This document shows, in pieces, positions 23,783 through 34,811 of a DNA stretch of 64,000 nucleotides (the stretch's first letter is position 1; every line of letters begins with the position of its first letter). The notes under the pieces were generated by a model. That model was not told the origin of the DNA. It was given only the letters and a program-made list of their open reading frames with translations, and did no database searches. A program made the translations under genes and the position numbers. The stretch is from assembly GCA_950295325.1 (NCBI GenBank), contig OX485804.1:38068001-38132000 (forward strand), in the 5' to 3' direction. This DNA is from Polytrichum commune. Taxonomy: Eukaryota > Streptophyta > Polytrichopsida > Polytrichales > Polytrichaceae.

Positions 23783-23811
23783 AGTGAGTGAGGGAGGGAG
23801 GGAGGGAGGTA
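23783..23811. repeat. (GTGA)n/(GGGA)n microsatellite
   Basis: GTGAGTGAGTGA runs directly into repeated GGGA. A second GGGA run lies at 24323-24343 and a TC run at 23905-23922. Confidence 0.8.
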
Positions 23812-25024
23812 GTGTTTCCCGATGGTCCGACTGACACCCCCGGTCATTGACCAACCTTGTGATCTCATGACACCACAACCACTTTCTAAGTTAGTTGATG
23901 CACTTCTCTCTCTCTCTCTCTCAACTTCTTTCGCACCGATTGAGCATGTGAGACCTTATTATGCCATGAATGAGTTCCATGAGTCGCCACTCAATTAAGT
24001 CACCTCTAAATTACATTTTAGATCCTAAGTTGGGTCGGGTCGGGGGCGCTCCCTTACATTACATAAGGTACCCTCAAATGGTACAATGGGAACATGTGTG
24101 GGTGAATCTTATTTGGTTACTTTTATACTAGAGCTTGAGGGTCCTTGACCTACGATGTATAAATTATGTCACTGGTCGAGAAATTGGAGTTGGTCCATGC
24201 TCAATGTACATGAGGGGCCAAAGAAATTAGAGTGAATGGCAATTGTACATGGCATCAAGTGGATACCATTTCATGGTTTACGTAATTTTGTGCTAAGCTT
24301 ATCAAAAAGAGGTGGGTATAATGAAGGGAGGGAGGGAGGGAGGTAGCGAGAGATGCCGACCTCAATTGTTGGCCTGAATGAGGGACGCTTCAACTTCATC
24401 ATAGTCACAAGTTTGTATGTAAACCTGTAACATGTTTTTTGAGTAGAGCTATGGGACAAGTGTTAATGACTATTGTTGGAGGTGCTCCCTATAGTAATTA
24501 GGACAAGGAGGGAGGGGGTTTAGGCCTTCATGTTGTCTGATATGTCTAGGATTTAAGTGGGTGATATAAAGAGTTGGTGGTTTTCCGTTTTTCTTTTGTT
24601 GAGCATGACTAGGGTGAGGTGTTTATATATATATATATATCTTTATTTATTTATTTATTTTGGGGGGGGGGAGGTGGTGGTGATTAGTATGCCAGGTTTA
24701 AGTATGGCAATGCATTTGCATGGTCCCATTGTGCATGTACGAGGGTATAGCCATGGATGGTTTGTATTATTTGGTGGGGTTTGTAGGTGTGTTCCAATGT
24801 TCATGAGGAAGATGTCGTATGTCTTAAATTGAGGTGTAGTCACCTTATTTCCGTCTTTATGCCATTGAATTTGTACATAATGTTACAGTTGGAGGAGTTT
24901 TGCCCCCTAAGATTATTGCACACTAGAAGAGGCCAAACATCGTGGGAGTAACCACAACAAGCTTGTCTATACTAGAAACTAACCTTCCAACCATAAAGAC
25001 CAGAGCTTAACTCAAGTAAGATGT

Positions 25025-25260
25025 GCAGATGTTATTCGACCACCTTTCTTTAATCGGACCCATATATCTAATCGTGTGCACTTCGGTGAGGATCGACAAA
25101 CAAAAAGCATAAAAACACATGTTTCATTAAAAAGAGATTGGACTACATCTTCAAGTTCCGTTACTTACTTCACGTTCGCTATTGAACACATTCAGGAGGA
25201 CTCATGCATTCATTTCAGAAATAAATTTAAACATGGTCGCTTCCGATAAGCATAACTAAA
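25025..25260 (+). repeat. Small-LTR-family fragment
   Basis: Shares TTTAATCGGACCCATATAT, GTGAGGATCGACAAACAAA and AAAGAGATTGGACTACAT with the fragment at 22.7 kb. It ends AAGTCCGATTCATAATC. Confidence 0.45.
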
Positions 25261-25693
25261 CAAGGGGAAGTCCGATTCATAATCCGATTTTTGCTGATGC
25301 TTCATCATAGATTTGCTGATACAAACACAAAAGTTTTGTTGTGTATATCTAATCGGTCGACGATGGAGACCGTGTTTAAAAAAAACAAAGGAAAAACACC
25401 CACATAACTTATACCGTATACAAGTTCCAGTGTCCGAGACCAGCTTTCCCTGACAATCTATGAGGCTACCACTGAGCTTATTAAGTGAAGAGTAGCAAGA
25501 AATAGTGCTCCAAGTACTAGAAATCCAGGTGGCCTCTTTTAGCCCAGGCCATCTTTTGCTGGCATAAAGCATTTGTTGAGATAAACTGTTAATACGGATG
25601 ACCCACAACTGTCAGAACTCCTACCTTTTGTTTCTGTTATATGAACACTTTGCCTGAATATATGCTGAGCCAGATCACTAAATAGTCCTATTA

Positions 25694-26203
25694 GGGCCAC
25701 TTCACACCCGAGACTGAGAGCCCGTGACCATTACACTTCGAGCACTCTCATTGGTGGAGAAGGCGGAGCCGGTCCAAGTTCGCTACTTCACACTACGCTT
25801 GAGGGACCAACGGAGTACGTGAATGCAAGATGGATGTAAAGTCTACATGGATTCCTACATGGCATCGAATGGATCATGTTGAATGGTCACTTGCACTACC
25901 GTATTTTCTAAAACCACCTCTTGGAGGTAGGCCTAACACAGAACCATTGGGAGACCATGGCAGTCCGAACGCTCACAACAATTGATTTATTCTATTTTAT
26001 CATGTGCGACGACCCACATGGATAGAAATTCGTTGAAATAGCATTTGGTTGAGGGCTTGGTCACATATGACTTCACACTACACGTGAGGGTCCATGACCA
26101 CACTACATGATTTTGGGGGTGTCTTGGGATGGTGTTTGGACACTTTCTTTTGGGCTCTCACAATTTGATGGTCACAACTCTTGACTCATGTGTGAAGTGG
26201 CCC
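25694..26203 (+). mobile_element. PIF/Harbinger-type MITE, family C copy 1
   Basis: A 510-base element with inverted ends GGGCCACTTCACAC and TTA duplications at 25691-25693 and 26204-26206. It is homologous over its full length to 45669-46172 in the opposite orientation. It is non-coding, so mobilisation would need a PIF/Harbinger transposase elsewhere. Confidence 0.8.
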
Positions 26204-26239
26204 TTAGTGTGGGTGGAAACTTAGTGTGGAAATATGCTC

Positions 26240-26570
26240 TAACCTCCCTAATATCATGCTTGTGGCAACCAAAGTGCACATGATATTAAGGAGGTATGTA
26301 GTGTTAACGTGAGTGCGTGATAATAGAGAATTAATGTAGCATGTGACATTATGAAATAACACAAAGTCAACATTGCAATTATGACAATAATTACAATGAT
26401 GACAATGTGATGCATGCGAGTGCGTGGTTTGGATTCTATGGTGGTTTACATTGATCTCCAAACATGTGATACAGGGGGGGGATGTGACAACATGGAGTGA
26501 GATTTCTGTTGTAAGCATTTGTTTCCTAGGGTTTCGGAATATAAGAGAAGATTTGACATTAAGGAGGTTG
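26240..26570 (+). mobile_element. MITE-like repeat, family A copy 2
   Basis: Second copy of family A. The left 50 bases form a hairpin, CCTCCCTAATATCATG against CATGATATTAAGGAGG. The right end, AAGGAGGTT, mirrors the left terminus. It lies 36 bases after the Harbinger MITE at 25694-26203. Confidence 0.55.
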
Positions 26571-26589
26571 TTATCACAGATTTTAGGGT

Positions 26590-26911
26590 GTAATTAGCCT
26601 GGGCCACACTAATTTTCTAGTCAAGCTGGAAGTAATGTGGATCAAGGACTCATGGTCTTCCCCTGAGTCTTCATGAAGACTCGTGACCAACATGTTGAAT
26701 ATAAGTTATGGGACAAAAGTAGCACAAACTACAAGTAATTACCCACATTAACTCTCTAGAAAAAAACAATCAATGTGGCCCATGCTAATTTCTTGCTAGG
26801 AATTTAGTGTGGGTTGGAAATTAATGTGGCCCACATTACTTCTCACTATGAGAATTAGTGTGGGCTCTAGAAAAATATTGTGGCCCAAAGTAATAGGACT
26901 ATCTAGTGTAG
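26590..26911 (-). repeat. MITE family D, left-truncated copy
   Basis: Reverse-complement homologue of 30525-30869. The right end CTAGTGTAG mirrors the family terminus CTACACTA, while the left end lacks its inverted repeat. The interior is built from repeated TAATGTGGGCCACA / TTAGTGTGGG motifs in both orientations. Confidence 0.55.
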
Positions 26912-27017
26912 TTTTAAAATAAAAATCATAAAAAAGGAAAGGAAAGAAAGATGACTATCACGTTCCCACTGACAAGAATTAAGCTTATGGTGTTGCATTA
27001 TCTTCGAGGTGGTCTAA

Positions 27018-28145
27018 GGGCCGGTTCACATGGTTCCAATCCCAAGATCCACTCATGTTAGCAAGTCCCAACATGGAGGCAATGTCCCAACTTTTGAGCC
27101 TCAAGAAACCACTGAAATTTGGTTAATTACCATTAAAATCATATAATGATTATTTTATGCAAAAAATATCACGGGACTTGTGTTGGGAGTTGTATCTACA
27201 TCTTTTTGTCTAATTAATGTGGATTGCTATTCGTAGTGATGTGTGGCTATAACTTTTTACTTACATTTGTTTTTACCAACAAAGTTGTATCATATTCTTC
27301 GGTGTGCATACTAACTACTTACATTGCTTGGGTAAAAAATGATACTCTTGGTAAAACATTATAGCAATGCAAAATTGGGCACAAGCACAATCAAGTAGAC
27401 AACTCTAGTACCATGCATAGGTTCAAGTGAAAGAGATTCAAAACTATATACTAACTTTGAGTTTTGTGGGGAAAAAAAAATCATAAACATTTGAGAAACA
27501 CATTGATCTACAAAGCCAAGCAATTTATGTTGACAAGGTGGGAAAAAAAAGTCTACAAAATTTAGAAGATAATGCAAGTAGTGTGCAAAGTAGGTATATC
27601 GAACAAATAATTCTCTAAAATTTGTTTCAAATATGATAAAATCACATTAAATTGACAATTTCAATTTTTTGTAATGATGCCCTCAAGTTTATAATGAATT
27701 CAAAGCATATGAAAAAATAAATCCAACTTCAAAATAGTTAGGGTCATGACCTCTATGTCCAAAAACTAGATTTAGCCATTACCTTTTGGCCATTACTTCT
27801 AATGATAGCTTTGAAGATCTCATCTTGATATTTTATATTTGAACACCTAACACAATATGAAGGTTGTTGTGAAAAGAAATCCAATTTAAACAACACTTTG
27901 CTACTACTTTTAGGTGTTTGACCAAAAAAAGTATGGTTTTAGTATACCAAAGCACCTTTTCCGTATACTTGATCGTGCTTGGTCCAACTCCAAATGGTAA
28001 CCCACACTAATTAGACCAAAAGTGCAGCTTTTTGCTTGACCCAACTCTCAACACAAGTCCCAAGCCTCACCACCAAAAGTGTTGCCATGTAGGCATCTAT
28101 GTCATACTTGGGACTTAGAACTTGGGATCCCATGTGGACCGGCCC
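27018..28145 (+). mobile_element. PIF/Harbinger-type non-autonomous element, 1.1 kb
   Basis: Terminal inverted repeats GGGCCGGTTCACATGG and (reverse-complemented) GGGCCGGTCCACATGG differ at one base and are flanked by TAA (27015-27017, 28146-28148). The interior is AT-rich without a transposase frame. Confidence 0.7.
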
Positions 28146-28485
28146 TAAGTCTATATGTAATCTAAAAAAAACATCACATGAATAAGAAAGACTCTGAAGA
28201 CTATCACCTCCCTTTCAAACACAAAAAGCATATGTTTTCTAGGCAATTGACTTGCGTCACTGGAAACTTGTCTTACATCATGCAAATATGCAAATGTTAG
28301 ATTTGCAATGTTCTTCTAATGATGCAGGCAATTGTTTAGGATTCGTATGGTAGTGAAATGTGAACGCCTTGAATGGGTGTGGACAAGTCGGCTTGCACCT
28401 ATCTCCCTTAATAGATATATCATATATCCCTTAATCTTGCACCTATCTCATGTGATTGGTAGAAATCTCCAGCTCACTAGATCAT

Positions 28486-29591
28486 GGCAGACATTAAGTC
28501 CCCCCATACGAACTATGGGGGGTGTCAGATCCGTTGCGGGGGCAGCCTCCTCGGAAATTTCTGAACCCGACCGAAAACTGCTGCCCGCCCCGCCCAACTT
28601 CAAAAAAAATATTGCTCTTGCATTCTTGAAGGCCGCTTGACTACAAATCCCATATTGAGTGCACTTCACCTTCAAGCTCTAAAATCCAATATATATGTGC
28701 ACTTCCCCCTAGTAAATAACAATTCATTGCCCGGAAGTGAAACCATCAATGAAGCATGTAATTAACTTGGAGGTCAAATAAAATTACAAAATCCTCATTA
28801 ACATTGAGGTTATAATTTTTATGACTTACCATTTGAAATTGTCTTTGTCATTCTAAAGTGAAACCTAAATTTAGTGTGCTGATTTAGTATGTATATTTTA
28901 TAATATTTTAGTAATGCCGTCTACTTTCACAAGTATTCATACACATTCAAACCAATTAAGTGTGATTTAATGTAATTAAGTCTAATTAATTCTGATTAAT
29001 TCTAATTAAGCCCAAATAAACCAGAAAGTATGCTTACCAAATTAAGTAAGACACTTTCAAATAATTACATTAAATCACACGTAATTATGAATTAATTAAT
29101 TAATTCCAGTAATTACATTAATTGATTTGAGTGTGTATGAATACTTGTGAAAGTAGATGGCATTACTAAATTAATTGTAAAATATACATACTAAATCAGC
29201 ACACTAAATTTAGGTTTCACTTTAGAATGACAAAGACAATTTCAAATGGTAAGTCATAAAAATTATAACCTCAATGTTAATGAGGATTTTGTAATTTTAT
29301 TTGACCTCCAAGTTAATTACATGCTTCATTGATGGTTTCACTTCCAGGCAATGAATTGCTATTTACTAGTGGGAAATGCACATATATATTGGATTTTAGA
29401 GCTTGAAGGTGAAGTGCACTCAATATGGGATTTGTAGTCAAGCGGCCTTCAAGAATGCAAGAGCAATATTTTTTTTGAAGTTGGGCGGGGCGGGCAGCAG
29501 TTTTCGGTCGGGTTCAGAAATTTCCGAGGAGGCTGCCCCCGCCCGGATCTGACACCCCCCATAGTTCGTATGGGGGGACTTAATGTCTGCC
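28486..29591. mobile_element. Mutator-like foldback element with ~500-bp TIRs and 9-bp TSD
   Basis: Two arms (about 28486-28980 and 29062-29591) are near-perfect inverted copies around a spacer of about 80 bases. The element begins GGCAGACATTAAGTC and ends with its complement. CTAGATCAT occurs directly on both sides (28477-28485 and 29592-29600). A 9-bp duplication with long terminal repeats fits TIR-type Mutator-like elements. Each arm carries a terminal hairpin, CCCCCCATA-CGAAC-TATGGGGGG. There is no transposase; short frames within the arms are mirror shadows. Confidence 0.85.
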
Positions 29592-29784
29592 CTAGATCAT
29601 ACCCCATGTTGTGATTGAATGGACCATAGGTTATAGGGTGCATCATAAATCACGTGCTAAGAAGGTTGCCCATATGAGTACTTATAGTACATATAATCTG
29701 AATGTGAAATTTTCTCAAACAATCAACTACAAATTATTTGTTGCACAATTAATGTTATAACTTACAAGCATTAAGGTACGTAGG

Positions 29785-30140
29785 CCTTGTTTGATCATTC
29801 TTCTTGATTGGACACCTACCTATATGTGAGTGGCATATGGCAAGACTTGAAGTCAAAAATGGATACCATATAGATACATGTTACAAGGAGATTGGAGTAC
29901 GTGCTTAAATTTAGAGATCATTCTATGTTCAATAGTCAAATCCTTTGAAAAATTTAACGAACCTTCACTTTGGTCTCTTATAACTCATAAATCTCTGTGA
30001 CATCTCTACTATAATTTTGAGACTTGAATTATAAACTTTGCGATTCACAATTGCTACTGAATGAGACAATTCTCAAACCGATCCAATAGTCATAAATGTT
30101 TGTGGAATTGGAAGTGCTTGCAGTAGGGTCACACGCCTTG
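29785..30140 (+). repeat. Small-LTR-family fragment, long copy
   Basis: Runs from GATCATTCTTCTTGATTGGA through AATGGATACCATATAGATAC, TTCTATGTTCAATAGTCAAA, CTTCACTTTGGTCTCTTAT and GAGACTTGAATTATAAAC to GGAAGTGCTTGCAGTAGGG. It is collinear with 17670-18050. Confidence 0.6.
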
Positions 30141-30524
30141 GGCACACCATACACCACATTATGGTTTAGATGTACCTATATATATATTAACAAACTCCTT
30201 GTAATCATTTATGATTTATATTCACCATCCTCGACCATGCATAGCATGGTTTTGCACCTTATGGGGCCATCCCTAGATAAATGTCTTTGCAACAAGAATA
30301 ATGGACCAATTCATACACATTAAGGATGCAACCACGTCTAGTATGGTCAAGAGTGTGGGCACACGTATATTTTGACTTATCCTTGGGATTCCTATAGTGT
30401 GCCCACATTGTACACTATCACGGAAGAAAACAATGTGCAACCCTAGTTACATGTAAATCTTCAACCAATCACTATGTTCTGAATTTTTTTTGCTTCAAGT
30501 GATGGGTAAGTTACCAAACTGAAG

Positions 30525-30869
30525 CTACACTAAATAGTCCTAATAATGTGGGTCACAATACTCTTTCTAAAGCCCACGTAATTCTTAGTATGAGAATTAA
30601 TGTGGGCCACATGATTTGATCCACATTAAATTTAGAGTAAAAAATTAGAGTGGACCACAATAGTTGTTTCGTAGAAAATTAATGTTTCATGCTACTTTTG
30701 TCCCATAAGTAATATTCAATGTGTTGGTCGGAAGTCTTTATGAAGAAGTAGGGGAAGACCCGGGGCCTTGGACCCACATTAATTCCATCTTGACTAGAAA
30801 GTTAGTGTGGCCCCCATTAATTATTTCCACGCTATTTTCTGCCTGCACTAATAGAACGATTTAGTGTAG
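30525..30869 (+). mobile_element. MITE family D, complete copy
   Basis: 345 bases with inverted ends CTACACTAAATAGTCCTA and (reverse-complemented) CTACACTAAATCGTTCTA. Relatives are at 26590-26911 (opposite orientation) and 42360-42482. The CACTA-like pentamer sits inside the terminus, but no convincing 3-bp duplication was found, so the superfamily is left open. Confidence 0.6.
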
Positions 30870-30899
30870 TGAGAATGCAAATTCTAGTGAACCTATTCT

Positions 30900-33040
30900 C
30901 ACTTCCTAAGTCCAAGAATTGATAGAAAGACCATCCATAAATCAACATAATAATTAATTAACCTTTGGACGGTCACAATGCGTGGATGGCTAAGGGTTAG
31001 GAGGAGATTTGCATGTGTGTGTGGGGAAAGAATTGAGAAGCTCCGCAAGATGGATTGTGTTATTTGTGGAGAAAGAGTAGGATTTCGATGAGACATCATC
31101 ATTTGAAACCATTAAAGGTGTTTCTTGAAGGTAGGTTTTGGTGGTGAGCATCACCTTCAGTGGGTGTACATATGCTTGCATCAAAGAGAGGAAGCCACTT
31201 GTTGATTAGATAGCAACACATTGCACACTATTTTCAATCCAAGAGAGCTATTGTAACCTACAACATGGACCTCTAATGGTCAATATCTTAGATTGGTAAA
31301 TAACGTGGACCCACAATATTATCCCTAATGTTAAGGGTGGCTTAAACCTAAGGGCTTGCCCTTGGGGGAAATAGGTGTTAGTTGGCTTGTTTGTGCCCAT
31401 TCAAGGTGTTCGCCTTCAAAAGGAGACAATAGTTGTTTGGCCCAATCTAATTTTCGTAATGCACATTTTAGGATTACATATAGATATAGACCAACTCGAA
31501 AATGAAGCAACACTAAAATTCACACCGGTGACAACATTGGAGTAGCCTTTCTTTTCCAATCTACCCTTGAATTATGTTTTTAGTGTGGAAATAAGCGTGA
31601 TATTGCAATCCACAAATAACCATAACCAATATAGCTTACATGATAATTTTGACTACGTTGTCCAGGTTGCCCAAAAACATTGTCCAAGATGATTTTTGGG
31701 CATAATTAGTCAAGATCCTAATGTTTCCATATCCAACCAATTACGTGTTGTGATCTTTCGATGTTTCCTGATTAATGTGAGGTATATTCCATAGATTCAT
31801 TTACAATTATCGGTATTTTTTTATGAGCTTTTGAACTCCAACCGATTCTTTCTCAAACTCAACCGGTTACATGTTGTGATCTTTTGACGTTTCCTTATTC
31901 ATTCAAGATATATTCCATAGATTCTTTTACAATTATCGGTATTTTTTCCGAGGTTTTGAGCTTTAACCGGTTATCAACCGGTTCATCTATAACTAGCGGT
32001 CGGTTCTCCCCGCACAATGCTAGGCATTGTCCATGAGTCAACGTGGATCCACTTTAATATTGGGCCATGTGAAGGGGCGGGTCTTTTTGGTCGCTTTTTA
32101 GTGGGCCACCATGTCAAAAATTTCAAGCAACTGCCATGCCCAAAGCATGCCTTTGAATATATGTTAACGTAGTTTGTCAACACTTGGAGGACCGGGAATC
32201 TCCGATGTGCAATTGCACTTGTACTTTACGGAAACTCTCAAACTTCGACCCGCTTCGCGTGTACTTAAAACTTATGAGAAGCTTATATACGATGTTTCCA
32301 AGATGTGCTCCGGGTTCTTAAAGTTGAGTTTAGGGTTAATTCATGTGAGATATAAGTGTTAATCGTGTTTAGTGAACAAGCCCAAGCATAATCAACTCTC
32401 TAAACGACTTGGTTCTTTGGTGATTCGGTTGACATAAAATTTCTTTCCATCAAGAGCGAGCAGTTTGTGTTTTCTCCGGATCTCATGGCACAACATCACC
32501 TGCTTTAATTAGGTTCATTTGTTGCACATACATTAGAGGTACTTGTATAATGTCTTGGAATCGAACTTCCGTTGAGTTGGTTAAAACGTGAGTTTGAGAG
32601 TTTATATACATAAAAGTCACCTAAGTTTTAAAGGGTTGTTATGGATTTAAGACAACCTTGGGACTTTGAGGGACTCGTGGCAAGCGTATGAGACTGAGGC
32701 AACTCATCTTGCGCCAATAAAATTTATTGAAATCTACTACCCTCGTAGATTTGCAAGAAGATTCACCGGTGCAAGAGGAGCCGCCTAGGTCTCAATATGC
32801 TTGTAGCGGCTTCACATATAAACTCTGTTACAACCATATGAGTCATGGGCACTTATCTTCTGTCACTTAAAAGTTGTGTTGTGCATCACTAGAAGGAGAA
32901 AAATTTGTAAATCGAGCACAATGGTAGATGTGCATATATTCTTGCACCGACACATGACAAGTTTTTGGGACTCGTATATATGTTGGTAGTGAGAACTTCC
33001 CAAGAACCATACAAATACCTCATCATTACACACGCACGGT
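30900..33040. other. Intergenic, nothing firmly recognised
   Basis: A 60-base segment near 31395-31440 is the reverse complement of 28360-28420 (AACACCTTGAATGGG block). About 31750-31980 contains an internal duplication of ATTCCATAGATTC-TTTACAATTATCGG. No gene was seen. Confidence 0.35.
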
Positions 33041-33046
33041 GCCATA

Positions 33047-33730
33047 ACTCTTATGCTTCGTATGCCAAATAAATATCAATAATCTCAACCAAGGACTCGT
33101 TGTGTCCCCCACATGTCAATAAGTGGAATTGACTTGTTGTTGGTAACTTCAAAGCACGAGTCAAAACACAACAAGTCCTTGTATTCAAACGGTCGCACAC
33201 ATGAGCCTATATATGCATCGTAGGTAGGTCGAGGGGCCGATTTGATCCAAATCAACTCCACCATGCTAAGCCGGGGTCTTTGATACCATTTCCGGTGTTA
33301 TATAGTCTCCAAACATAACTACCACTTCATAGCATAGGAATATTCCATCGCCTTTGAGCTTCCGTAGACAACACAAAACTTCTCCTGGCCATTCAACTCT
33401 TACACTCCGTAATGCCAAGTACGTTTTCAATAACCTCAGCCAAGGAGTTGTGGTAACCCAATCGACTTCTTATCAGTATCTTCAATACACAATAAGTCGC
33501 ACAAATGAACCTATTCATTGTAACTAGAGTTGAGGGCTAACGAATTCCAGATTGAGCCCGGTGTACTAATTTGGGGTCTCTAATGCCATTTCCGATGTTA
33601 AATAGGCATTAAAAGCACACCGTTCCATAGCATGGAATATTCCACCATTTTCTCCACCTTCCCAACGTTCGAGCTTCCCTAGACAACACAACACGAAGCT
33701 CTCGATCCGTAGCCATTCAAGAGGTGTGAC
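33047..33730 (+). repeat. Tandem duplication, period about 350 bases
   Basis: Two diverged copies (about 33047-33396 and 33397-33730). Both run through ACTCTTA, ATGCCAA-TA, CTCA-CCAAGGA, AATCGACTT-type spacers, GGGGTCT-T-ATACCATTTCC and CATAGCAT-GGAATATTCCA, and end in CCATTCAA. They are non-coding. Confidence 0.6.
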
Positions 33731-34054
33731 GTTACATACCGTATTTTGTTCTGAAATGTGGCAGCCATGACTTTATTGATGGCTCCGCCAATAAAGAGAG
33801 GGAGGGAGAGGACACTCACTTGCTACTAAGTCACTTCACACATTATGTTATGTTAGTAAGCAGTTATGTGGCTAAGAGACCGGGGTGCATACCAAGTTCA
33901 TCAATATTAAGTACCTCACCAAGCAACCGGGACACATGAATTGAGCAACATGTGTTAATGAGATCCTTTTGTTGGGACCCACACCTATTGCATGTGGATG
34001 TGACAAGCTCTTATTAAGGTGTGTATATGTTTGTGTGTGTGTGTGGGGGGGGGG

Positions 34055-34811
34055 GTGTCTCTCTTCTTAATTGGATAGGGTCCTTTATTAATATGAGATT
34101 GTGTAACAATGGGTAATTAAGGCGTGTGTCACAATGAGATTGGACTATGTGTATGTTTAGAATATGGAAATCGTACAAGGTTCAATATTTAACATAACTG
34201 GGAGGGTTTAAGGGCATGTTTAGACTATGGTGAAGAAGTGCATCAGTTAGTTGAGTAGTTTAGCCAAGGGCAAGGTTGCTTGAGGCAATGGTTGGTATGG
34301 CGGACAAGATGAAAAAATGACAATATAAATTTGCCTCGAGTTGGTGTTATCTGGAGGCCAAGTTTCTTGTCCAAGGGTTTGACGTTGTCCAAGAAACTTG
34401 ACCTCCAAACAACCCCCCACCCCTTCCCCCGGCCCCCACCAAAAAGTGTTGCCATCTTGGCAACCATGTCATTTTTTCATCCATGCTTGAAGTTCTCCAC
34501 TGGAGAAGTTTTGGATGTAGTCTATACCCCGGCTGGTGAAGAACTCGTTTTGTAGCCAATCACATTGGTACACTCTCCTAAAGTCCTTGACCAATGCACT
34601 TCTTCACCGTAGTCCAAACTGGCCCCAAGTATGTGAATGCTTGAAGAGAAAAGATAATCCTCACTTTGAATTCTTGTGATATCTTTTGCATCTCAACTCC
34701 AATTCTTGAACCTAAACGAGAATCTTCACGATATGTAATTGCCATCTAGATGAGATCATTCTTATCTTGATTCAATGGCCAAAATTGTATGTGTGGCTGG
34801 AAGTGGCCATT
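34055..34811 (+). repeat. Small-LTR-family copy split by a MITE
   Basis: The left part (34055-34211) ends TTCAATATTTAACATAACTG-GGAGGG. The right part resumes at 34626 with AATCCTCACTTTGAATTC and CAACTCCAATTC and runs to GGCTGGAAGTGGCCATT at 34811, where the 1.8-kb solo LTR begins. The sequence after that LTR (from 36605, ACACTAGAGCCACATAC) resembles the family's next block. So one old copy hosts two younger insertions. Confidence 0.6.
34212..34625. mobile_element. PIF/Harbinger-like hairpin MITE, 414 bases
   Basis: Inverted ends: GGGCATGTTTAGACTATGG and (reverse-complemented) GGGCCAGTTTGGACTACGG, both continuing TGAAGAAGTGCAT. Flanks are TAA and CAA. The interior also folds: ATGAAAAAATGACA pairs with TGTCATTTTTTCAT, and CAAGTTTCTTG pairs with CAAGAAACTTG. 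The whole element can therefore form one long hairpin. Confidence 0.7.

Noticed and set aside
28332-28675. Overlapping frames on both strands, repeated at 29449-29646
   Set aside because: They are mirror shadows of the long inverted arms of the Mutator-like element.
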